Below are positions 6,786 to 13,247 of a DNA stretch of 13,247 nucleotides, piece by piece (the first letter of the stretch is position 1; the number at the start of each line of letters is the position of its first letter). The stretch is from NCBI GenBank assembly GCA_002358855.1, contig DEPQ01000004.1, forward strand, positions 5,288-18,534, written 5' to 3'. The notes beneath the pieces were generated by a model. That model was not told the origin of the DNA, searched no databases, and saw only the letters and a list, made by a program, of their open reading frames with translations. The stretch is from Bacteroidales bacterium UBA3388. Lineage in GTDB: Bacteria; Bacteroidota; Bacteroidia; Bacteroidales; P3. The position numbers and the translations under genes are program-made.

Positions 6786-9014
6786 TTAATGCCCGTATTT
6801 TGATAGGAATTGTATTCTTGCTAATCTTACTTCCTCTCTTGTGTATTCATCTTCCCCTAATTCTTCAAGCACCTCATCAATATCATCAGTTTCCATTTCT
6901 CTTAATAAATCATAAATCTCATCTTGACGATATTGGTCAATGTATTCATCTATGCAATAACTCAAATCTATCTTTGTTCCCGAAGATACTATGCTTTCTA
7001 TTTCGGTTAATAGTTCATCTACTTCCATATTTTTTGAAATTGCTATATCTTCCAACGGCAATTTCTTATCTATACTTCTTATAATAAAGTATTTTAAACC
7101 TGAGGATTTGTTTATTAACGATTTTATGACTAAATCTTGTGGTCGAGTGATGTCTTTTGCTTCTACGTATGCTTTTATTGCTTCTATAAACTCATTTCCG
7201 TATTTTTTTGCTTTCGATGCTCCAACTCCTATTATGTTCTTCAATTCTTCTTCTTTTATAGGATATTGTATGCACATATCTACTAAGGAGCGATCTTCAA
7301 AAATCACGTATGGAGGAAGTTTTTCTTTTTCTGCAATACGCTTCCTTATACTTTTTAGAAGATTATAAAGTTCAGGGTCAGTTGTTGATTCTGCCGAAGA
7401 CATAGGAACAAACTCTTCTGCAAAGTCCTCTGCATCTTCTCCAAAATCTCTGTCGCAGGCAATCTTGATAGGATATGGTTTTTGTTTGTATTCAAGTCCC
7501 AATTCTGTTAATTTCAATTCGCCATAACGTTCAATATCTTTTCTTAAAAAGTTATTAAGAACACAAGCCTTTGAAACTGCTTTCCAAAACGTCGCAGGTT
7601 TATCTTTTCCTATTCCAAAACATTCTATTTTATGATGACGATTTGTTTTAACATTAGGAGTCATCTCTCCCATTACAACATCTATTAAATAATTTGATTT
7701 AAATTGTTGTTTTGTTTGCTCTACGACCTCTAAGAAATCTACTATTTCTTCCGAAGCATTCACCTGAGGTTTTGGATGCAAGCAATTATCGCAATTTCCA
7801 CAATTGTCTTGAGTATAATCTTCTCCAAAATATTTTAATAAAAGTTTTCTTCTACATTGAGAAGTTTCTGCGTATGAAATTGTTTCATCAATCAATTGTT
7901 GAGTGATTTCTCTTTCGCTGACAGGTTTGTCGTTTAAAAATTTTTCTAATTTCTCCATATCCCTTTCGGAATAGAATGCAATACATTGTCCTTCTCCTTC
8001 ATCTCTTCCTGCACGTCCTGTTTCTTGATAATATCCCTCTAAACTCTTTGGCATATCATAGTGAATAACATACCTCACATCAGGTTTATCAATTCCCATT
8101 CCAAACGCAATAGTTGCAACTATCACATCAATATCTTCCTTGATAAACATATCTTGATTTGCTGCTCTGACATTAGAGTCCAAACCCGCATGATAAGGAA
8201 GTGCCTTTATTCCATTTATAACCAAAGTTTCTGTTAATTCCTCAACCTTTTTTCTACTCAAACAATAGATAATACCACTTTTGCCTCTGTTTTGATTGAT
8301 AAATTTTATGATTTCTTTATTTAAGACCTTTTCATCTTTTGCTTTAGGTCTTATTTCATAGTAAAGGTTAGTGCGGTTAAAACTACTAATGAAAACCTTT
8401 GCATCATTCATTTCCAAAGTTTTCAAAATATCTTGTTGCACTTTTGGAGTTGCTGTAGCAGTCAAAGCAATTACAGGTACATTTGCACCTATTGCTTCAA
8501 TTATTGGACGTATTCTTCTGTATTCAGGTCTAAAATCGTGCCCCCATTCACTAATACAATGTGCTTCATCTATTGCAAAAAAACTAATTTTTAGAGTTTT
8601 TAATAAATCTATATTTTCTTGTTTTGTCAAAGATTCAGGAGCAACATATAACAATTTTGTCTTTCCCGAAAGCAAATCATTTTTTACCTGTTGGATTTCT
8701 TGTCTATTAAGAGTTGAATTAAGAAAGTGAGCGACAGATGAGTCCATTGTCATACCTTTAAGGAAATCCACTTGATTTTTCATCAGCGAAATAAGCGGTG
8801 AAATAACTATTGCTGTCCCTTGAGAAATCATAGCAGGAAGTTGATAACAAAGACTTTTTCCCCCTCCTGTTGGTTTAATAACAAACACGTCATTTCCCTC
8901 TAACAATTTTTCTATAATTTGTTGTTGATTTCCTTTAAATTTATCAAATCCGAACAAATCTTTTAGTGCCGAATTTATTTTTTTTTGCATTTTATTACTT
9001 TCACAACTCTCCAT
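6786..9014 (-). CDS. recQ: ATP-dependent DNA helicase RecQ
   Basis: This is a 742-residue superfamily 2 3'-5' helicase acting in recombination and stalled-fork repair. In order it has Walker A PTGGGKS (48-54), the DEAH box (149-152), motif VI QETGRAGRD (330-338), the zinc-binding cysteines (387, 405, 408, 411 in CGNCDNC), a winged-helix RQC region, an HRDC domain (about 547-619) and a C-terminal helix-turn-helix segment (about 630-690) followed by an acidic tail. This is the longer Bacteroidota form; E. coli RecQ is about 610 residues. I chose ATG 9014. A TTG at 9032 would add six residues and an ATG at 8990 would remove eight, and both remain possible. It is the first gene of the minus-strand operon and is divergent from kdsD. 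Confidence 0.95.
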   Translation of the reverse strand: MESCESNKMQKKINSALKDLFGFDKFKGNQQQIIEKLLEGNDVFVIKPTGGGKSLCYQLPAMISQGTAIVISPLISLMKNQVDFLKGMTMDSSVAHFLNSTLNRQEIQQVKNDLLSGKTKLLYVAPESLTKQENIDLLKTLKISFFAIDEAHCISEWGHDFRPEYRRIRPIIEAIGANVPVIALTATATPKVQQDILKTLEMNDAKVFISSFNRTNLYYEIRPKAKDEKVLNKEIIKFINQNRGKSGIIYCLSRKKVEELTETLVINGIKALPYHAGLDSNVRAANQDMFIKEDIDVIVATIAFGMGIDKPDVRYVIHYDMPKSLEGYYQETGRAGRDEGEGQCIAFYSERDMEKLEKFLNDKPVSEREITQQLIDETISYAETSQCRRKLLLKYFGEDYTQDNCGNCDNCLHPKPQVNASEEIVDFLEVVEQTKQQFKSNYLIDVVMGEMTPNVKTNRHHKIECFGIGKDKPATFWKAVSKACVLNNFLRKDIERYGELKLTELGLEYKQKPYPIKIACDRDFGEDAEDFAEEFVPMSSAESTTDPELYNLLKSIRKRIAEKEKLPPYVIFEDRSLVDMCIQYPIKEEELKNIIGVGASKAKKYGNEFIEAIKAYVEAKDITRPQDLVIKSLINKSSGLKYFIIRSIDKKLPLEDIAISKNMEVDELLTEIESIVSSGTKIDLSYCIDEYIDQYRQDEIYDLLREMETDDIDEVLEELGEDEYTREEVRLARIQFLSKYGH

Positions 9015-9042
9015 ATTACGAGTATTATTCAATAATATTGTG

Positions 9043-9050
9043 TAATTTTG
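9043..9050 (+). promoter_or_regulatory. -7 promoter box for the kdsD operon
   Basis: TAATTTTG matches TAnnTTTG. The predicted start near 9056 gives a leader of about 65 bases before the GTG at 9122. No convincing -33 TTTG lies at the right distance, so the site rests on the -7 box and position. The leader itself is A/T-rich, with no recognisable riboswitch or stable hairpin. Confidence 0.45.
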
Positions 9051-9068
9051 CTGTCCAAATTGAGTATG

Positions 9069-9100
9069 TAAAAATACAATGTTTTTTTTGACTGAACAAA
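9069..9100 (-). promoter_or_regulatory. candidate promoter of the recQ operon
   Basis: On the minus strand, TATTTTTA (9076 to 9069) is TAnnTTTG with the last base changed. A TTTG (9100 to 9097) lies 20 bases upstream as a -33 element. The expected start near 9062 gives a leader of about 48 bases to the recQ ATG at 9014. The match is imperfect and the region is A/T-rich, so chance is a real alternative. Confidence 0.3.
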
Positions 9101-9121
9101 TGTTTTTAAAAAAATAAAATT

Positions 9122-10096
9122 GTGAAAAGTGATTTTGAAATTTTGGAGATAGTAAAACAGACTATCAAAAAAGAAAGCGAGAGTATAAAAAAACTTTTGG
9201 ATTACGTTGATAATGAGTTTATATCAGCAGTTAAAGAAATATTTAACAGCAAAGGAAGAGTAATAATTAGTGGCATAGGAAAAAGTGCAATAATAGGTAA
9301 TAAAATTGTTGCAACACTCAATTCCACAGGCACACCTGCTATATTTATGCACGCTGCTGAAGCAATACACGGAGATTTAGGCATTATACAACCCGATGAC
9401 GTTGTAATATGTATATCTAAAAGTGGAAATACACCCGAAATAAAAGTTCTAACCCCGCTTGTCAAATCAAGAGGGAACAAACTCATTGCCTTAGTAGGTA
9501 ACACCGACTCGTACCTTGCAAAAAGTGCAGACTACGTTTTGAATTGCACAGTAGAAAAAGAAGCGTGTCCTAACAATCTTGCACCAACCTCTTCCACAAC
9601 CGCACAACTCGTATTAGGAGATGCACTTGCTGTTGCTTTATTGTATTGTAAAAACTTCACAGCACAAGATTTTGCAAGATACCACCCAGGAGGCAGTCTT
9701 GGTAAACGCCTTTATCTAAAAGTCAGTGACCTTTATGTAAAAAACGAAAAACCTCAGGTTAGTCTCTCAACACCACTTAGAGACACTTTAATGGAAATAA
9801 CAAGCAAACGTTTAGGATGTACGGTTGTAGCAGAAGAAGACAATATCTTGGGAATAATAACCGATGGAGATTTAAGGCGAATGCTAAACAACAAAAACAT
9901 AATCGACACACAAACCCAAACAGCAGAACAAATAATGACAAAAAATCCAAAAACAATTACAGCAGATGCTTTTGCCGTAGAGGCTTTCACTATCATGCAA
10001 CAACATCATATCACACAACTTATAGTAACTGATGAAAACAATAAATACCTTGGAATAATACATATCCATGATTTAATAACTGAAGGTATAATTTAA
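9122..10096 (+). CDS. kdsD: D-arabinose 5-phosphate isomerase (KdsD/KpsF/GutQ family)
   Basis: The 324-residue enzyme interconverts D-ribulose 5-phosphate and D-arabinose 5-phosphate, the first step toward Kdo of the LPS core. An N-terminal SIS domain (about 30-180) is followed by two CBS domains (about 203-260 and 265-324). The four catalytic residues known from the E. coli enzyme (K59, E111, E152, H193) align at a constant offset as K54 (GIGKSA), E106 (SKSGNTPE), E147 (EKEACPNN) and H188 (YHPGG). The start is a GTG, chosen because the family N-terminus begins there and no upstream ATG is in frame. It is the first gene of a plus-strand operon, followed 13 bases later by era. No capsule genes are next to it, so a general LPS role (kdsD rather than kpsF) is more likely. 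The symbol rests on that inference. Confidence 0.93.
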   Translation: MKSDFEILEIVKQTIKKESESIKKLLDYVDNEFISAVKEIFNSKGRVIISGIGKSAIIGNKIVATLNSTGTPAIFMHAAEAIHGDLGIIQPDDVVICISKSGNTPEIKVLTPLVKSRGNKLIALVGNTDSYLAKSADYVLNCTVEKEACPNNLAPTSSTTAQLVLGDALAVALLYCKNFTAQDFARYHPGGSLGKRLYLKVSDLYVKNEKPQVSLSTPLRDTLMEITSKRLGCTVVAEEDNILGIITDGDLRRMLNNKNIIDTQTQTAEQIMTKNPKTITADAFAVEAFTIMQQHHITQLIVTDENNKYLGIIHIHDLITEGII

Positions 10097-10109
10097 AAAT
10101 AAAATAACA

Positions 10110-10994
10110 ATGAGTCATAAAGCAGGTTTTGTAAATATAATAGGTAATCCAAACGTAGGCAAATCAACCCTAATGAATGCCTTAGTAGGAGAAAAAATTA
10201 GTATAATAACACGTAAATCACAAACCACAAGACATAGAATATTGGGCGTTGTAAGTGGAGAAGATTTTCAAATAGTATTTTCCGACACACCAGGAATTTT
10301 AAACCCTCACTACAAACTACAACAATGCATGCTCAATCAAGTAGAAGGAGCATTGACCGATGCTGACGTATATCTTGTAGTCACTGACCTTGGAGAAACC
10401 TTAAAGAACAGTGAAATACTAAACAAGATAAAACACTCAACAACTCCTACCATCGTAGTAATAAACAAAGTAGATAACGCAACGCAAGAAAAAGTAATAG
10501 AAATCATCAACCGTTGGAAAGAAATTCTACCTAATGCCGAAGTAGTACCTTGCTCAGCATTGCACAAAATAGGAGTAGCAAGAGTAATGGAATTGGTAAA
10601 AGAAAAACTTCCTATTTCCCCTGCCTATTACGACAAAGATATGCTAACAGACAAAAGTATGCGTTTCTTAGTTAGTGAAATTATTCGCGAAAAAATCCTT
10701 TTGCGTTACGAAAAAGAAATCCCATACTCAACCGAAGTTATGGTAGAAGAATACCTTGAAGGAGAGAATCTCAATAAAATAAGAGCAGTTATCTTCACCG
10801 AAAGAGAATCACAAAAAAGAATAATCATAGGACAAGGAGGCAATCAAATCAAGAAAATAGGAATAGAAGCAAGAAAAGACATAGAAGAATTCACCTCAAA
10901 AAAATGTTTCTTAGAACTCTTTGTAAAAGTAAAAAAAGATTGGAGAAATAGCGAAAGAGACCTTCAAAATTTTGGATATGACCAAAAGAAATAA
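10110..10994 (+). CDS. era: ribosome-assembly GTPase Era
   Basis: The 294-residue protein binds 16S rRNA near its 3' end and helps 30S subunit maturation. All GTPase motifs are present: G1 GNPNVGKS (12-19), the G2 threonines TT (39-40), G3 DTPG (59-62), G4 NKVD (119-122) and G5 CSAL (148-151). The C-terminal KH RNA-binding domain carries GQGG (241-244) and ends with the family's FVKVKKDWR block. The length matches the family (about 290-300). It starts 13 bases after kdsD, and its last 17 bases overlap the start of the following flavoprotein gene, so the genes are probably co-transcribed. Confidence 0.97.
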   Translation: MSHKAGFVNIIGNPNVGKSTLMNALVGEKISIITRKSQTTRHRILGVVSGEDFQIVFSDTPGILNPHYKLQQCMLNQVEGALTDADVYLVVTDLGETLKNSEILNKIKHSTTPTIVVINKVDNATQEKVIEIINRWKEILPNAEVVPCSALHKIGVARVMELVKEKLPISPAYYDKDMLTDKSMRFLVSEIIREKILLRYEKEIPYSTEVMVEEYLEGENLNKIRAVIFTERESQKRIIIGQGGNQIKKIGIEARKDIEEFTSKKCFLELFVKVKKDWRNSERDLQNFGYDQKK

Positions 10995-12207
10995 ATATGA
11001 CTGCATAGTAATCGGAGCAGGAGCATCAGGACTTGTTGCTACTTTATTGCTACAACAAAAAAACAAAAAAGTCCTACTACTTGAAAAAAAGAAACAAGCA
11101 GGACTAAAACTACGCCTTACAGGAAAAGGGCGTTGCAACCTAACAAACACCTTAAAATTAAAAGAATTTCTCTCACACTGTTCAACAAAAGAAATCACAC
11201 CTGCACTAAAACACTTTTCCAATACTGACACAATTAACCTTTTTCAAGACCTCGGAGTAGAACTCATAGAAGAAAGAGGAAGAAGAATATTTCCAAAAAG
11301 TGGAAAAAGTCTTGACATTTTTCTTGCACTCATAAAACAAATAGAAAACTCCCCACTCACAGACATACATTTCTCAACTACAGTAAGTTCACTAATAATA
11401 AAAAACAATCAAATAAAAGGTGTAAAAACTCATGACAGAAAAGAATACTACTGCGACAAAGTAATACTTGCAACAGGAGGAAAAACCTATCCTCAAACAG
11501 GCAGTGAAGGAGATGGTTACCGTTTAGCAAAAGCATGCGGACACAAAATAACACCACTCTACCCTGCCCTTGTTGGACTAAGAACAGAAAGAGGACATCA
11601 CGAAAACCTACAAAACTACCTTATCAAAAACACAAACGTAAAAATTCTTCATAACAACCAAATAATAGCACAAGAGAACGGAGACATTACCTTAGACGAA
11701 TACGGATTTTCAGGACCTGCAATCCTAAGACTCTCACGAAAAACCGCATCTTTATTATATAAAGACCAACCACTTTATTTAAAAATAGACCTCAAACCAA
11801 AAATTTCAGAAGAAGCATTGTTTAAAGAAATCAATGAAACAGTCACACAACGACAAGGACAAAGCGTAGAAAACATAGTACGCGCTTGGTTACCAAAAGA
11901 ACTATGCTTTGACTTCAAACAATGGCATCGACAAGAAAAGAAAAACAACAACACACCACTACCTAAAGCAATACTAACCTATCTAAAGAACTATCAAGAA
12001 GAAATAATAGGTGATATGGGATGGGACGAAGCAATCATCACACAAGGCGGAATCTCTTTAAAAGATATTGACACCAACACAATGCAATCAAAAAAAGTAA
12101 AAGGACTATACATCATTGGAGAAGTGCTTGATGTTGATGCCAACACAGGAGGATTCAACCTTCAAATAGCGTTCTCAACCGCAGCACTTGCAAGCGATAA
12201 CATTTAA
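10978..12207 (+). CDS. NAD(P)/FAD-dependent oxidoreductase, YhiN/HI0933 family
   Basis: The 409-residue flavoprotein has an N-terminal Rossmann dinucleotide-binding motif GAGASG (13-18), the family signature GKGRCNLTN (49-57), ATGG (165-168) followed by KTYPQTGSEGDGY, the late block ITQGGISL, and a C-terminal FAD-contact segment GLYIIGEVLDVD...TGGFNLQ (376-398). These define the HI0933-like family (Pfam PF03486), often labelled 'aminoacetone oxidase family'. The substrate is not established for most members, so no gene symbol is given. I chose the ATG at 10978, inside the last codons of era (17-base overlap); an in-frame TTG at 10972 would add two residues. The coding strand is notably rich in A and C and poor in G compared with kdsD and era. 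Confidence 0.9.
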   Translation: MTKRNKYDCIVIGAGASGLVATLLLQQKNKKVLLLEKKKQAGLKLRLTGKGRCNLTNTLKLKEFLSHCSTKEITPALKHFSNTDTINLFQDLGVELIEERGRRIFPKSGKSLDIFLALIKQIENSPLTDIHFSTTVSSLIIKNNQIKGVKTHDRKEYYCDKVILATGGKTYPQTGSEGDGYRLAKACGHKITPLYPALVGLRTERGHHENLQNYLIKNTNVKILHNNQIIAQENGDITLDEYGFSGPAILRLSRKTASLLYKDQPLYLKIDLKPKISEEALFKEINETVTQRQGQSVENIVRAWLPKELCFDFKQWHRQEKKNNNTPLPKAILTYLKNYQEEIIGDMGWDEAIITQGGISLKDIDTNTMQSKKVKGLYIIGEVLDVDANTGGFNLQIAFSTAALASDNI

Positions 12208-12219
12208 AAAAAAAGAGAT

Positions 12220-13247
12220 ATGAAAAGAACCTTAATCTTAATACTTTTTGCAATAATTTCCCTCACAGCAAAAGCACAACAATACTCTTACTCACCATTG
12301 AGCGATGACGACATGGCAAGAATAGGAAGACTATTGCTTCAAAACAAACTCAACTCCATTCTCAACAACACCTATATAAGATTAGGAGTAGTAGATTTAG
12401 GACCATGCGAGAACTTTCTACACTATAACCCGATTGAAAGTGTGAGACTAAGAATAAGCGGAAAAACCAACGAAAAACTAAGCAAAAATCTAACATTTGA
12501 ATGGTTATTAGCATACGGCATTGGTGACAAGAAATTCAAATACGGAGCAGGATTCACCTACAAACTCACAAAAAAATCAAGAATTACACTCTCCTACTAC
12601 GACAACACCTATATGCCCTACCTTTCAAGTTACGACAAAATACAATACTCCCTCTTTGATAACAGCAACTTCATACTCGCAAGCAAACGAACAGGAACAA
12701 TAAAATACCTTTACTCCCTCACAAAACACCTCACCCTCACCCCTGCCATACACTACCACAACTACTACTCACGCCTACACTATGCAGACAAACAAATATA
12801 TGAACAAATAATCAACCCAATAGAATACCTCACAGGCGAAATAAAGATGTCTTGGCAACCAAAAACAACAACCATTCTTTCCCTCACACTCTCACACAAC
12901 TACCCCCTTTCCAATAGTGAAAGAAAATACAACCAAATCAAAGCAATAGCACAACACCGCTTAGTTATCAACTCACTCTTTTACATTGATGCAAGAGCAG
13001 AAGCAGGTAAAATATTTGGAAACACCAACCCTTACCTTTACCTAACCCCTTCTATGACCAACGGATACGTTTCCTCAACCTACGGATTTAACCTCCTGCC
13101 ATATAGCAGTAATATCTATCACACCCAATACGCACAAACATGGGCTCAAATCAATTTAAAAATAAGAAAACTCAATGCCTTTGCCTACCACAAAGCACTC
13201 TTTGGCAATGAATTTTACCAAGAAATAGGAATAGGTGTTGATAGACT
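12220..13247 (+). CDS. DUF5686-type outer-membrane beta-barrel protein, N-terminally short, 3' end outside window
   Basis: An open frame of 342 codons runs from the ATG at 12220 to the window end without a stop. It begins with a Sec signal peptide (MKRTLILILFAIISLTAKAQ). After about 45 residues comes YNPIESVRLRISGKTN and then YGIGDKKFKYGAGFTY, which resembles the start of the C-terminal barrel of DUF5686 proteins. Near the end EAGKIFGNTNPYLYLTP and EIGIGVDR match the last strands of that family. Most of the rest is alternating aromatic/polar beta-strand sequence. Full-length members (about 800 residues) carry an N-terminal carboxypeptidase-regulatory-like domain and a central region before the barrel; both are missing here, although the signal peptide is intact. 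The gene begins 12 bases after the flavoprotein stop and is probably in the same operon. Its function is unknown beyond an outer-membrane location. Confidence 0.7.
   Translation, partial: MKRTLILILFAIISLTAKAQQYSYSPLSDDDMARIGRLLLQNKLNSILNNTYIRLGVVDLGPCENFLHYNPIESVRLRISGKTNEKLSKNLTFEWLLAYGIGDKKFKYGAGFTYKLTKKSRITLSYYDNTYMPYLSSYDKIQYSLFDNSNFILASKRTGTIKYLYSLTKHLTLTPAIHYHNYYSRLHYADKQIYEQIINPIEYLTGEIKMSWQPKTTTILSLTLSHNYPLSNSERKYNQIKAIAQHRLVINSLFYIDARAEAGKIFGNTNPYLYLTPSMTNGYVSSTYGFNLLPYSSNIYHTQYAQTWAQINLKIRKLNAFAYHKALFGNEFYQEIGIGVDR

Noticed and set aside
6991..8730. Open frames on the plus strand opposite recQ (6991-7368, 125 codons; 8371-8730, 119 codons)
   Set aside because: They lie fully antisense to conserved RecQ domains, have no recognisable protein motifs, and reflect the low stop density opposite an A/T-rich gene.
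10911..11231. 106-codon minus-strand open frame across the era/flavoprotein junction
   Set aside because: It is antisense to two well-supported genes, and its Phe/Ser-rich sequence mirrors the Lys/Glu-rich coding strand.
12521..12703. 60-codon plus-strand open frame
   Set aside because: It is out of frame inside the DUF5686-type gene, whose own frame is open from 12220 to the window end and has a signal peptide and family motifs.
1..13247. Mobile elements, prophage, CRISPR array, toxin-antitoxin or defence genes
   Set aside because: I saw no transposase, integrase, regular spaced repeats, Cas proteins or small toxin-antitoxin pair. The tRNA at the left edge shows no attachment-site repeat within the window.

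Overview
The window is a low-GC (about one third G+C) stretch of chromosome from a member of the Bacteroidota. Three signs support this: a type IX secretion (T9SS) C-terminal sorting domain, matches to families typical of that phylum (Bacteroidota-type LptE, DUF2723, DUF5686, a long RecQ with HRDC and C-terminal helix-turn-helix domains), and -7 promoter boxes of the TAnnTTTG type with no clear Shine-Dalgarno sequences. Genus or species cannot be named from the sequence alone. Almost every base is coding, and no gap longer than about 110 bp lacks a gene.

Layout. (1) Positions 1-111: the 5' end of a tRNA gene on the minus strand runs off the left edge, back to back with the promoter of a plus-strand flippase-like gene. 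(2) 112-1305 (+): a Wzx/MATE-like polysaccharide flippase. (3) 1306-1355: a convergent gene end with overlapping hairpins. (4) 9014 down to 1344 (-): five genes in one very tight run, in transcription order recQ, aroB, a secreted T9SS cargo protein, lptE and a DUF2723 membrane protein, separated by 1, 5, 4 and 2 nt. (5) About 9015-9121: a divergent promoter region. (6) 9122 to the right edge (+): kdsD/kpsF, era, a YhiN/HI0933-type flavoprotein and a DUF5686-type outer-membrane barrel that is cut by the window end.

How the genes fit together. Much of the window serves the cell envelope: KdsD makes the precursor of Kdo for LPS, LptE belongs to the outer-membrane LPS translocon, the flippase probably moves lipid-linked glycans, DUF2723 resembles GT-C glycosyltransferases, and the T9SS cargo and DUF5686 barrel are surface or outer-membrane proteins. 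They are interleaved with housekeeping genes for DNA repair (RecQ), the shikimate pathway (AroB) and ribosome assembly (Era).

I see no phage, transposon, CRISPR array, defence island or clearly novel multi-gene system. The points most worth a second look are the barrel-only DUF5686 protein, a strong rise of C over G along the kdsD operon, the secreted protein buried in a core operon, and the three-arm hairpin at the convergent gene ends.
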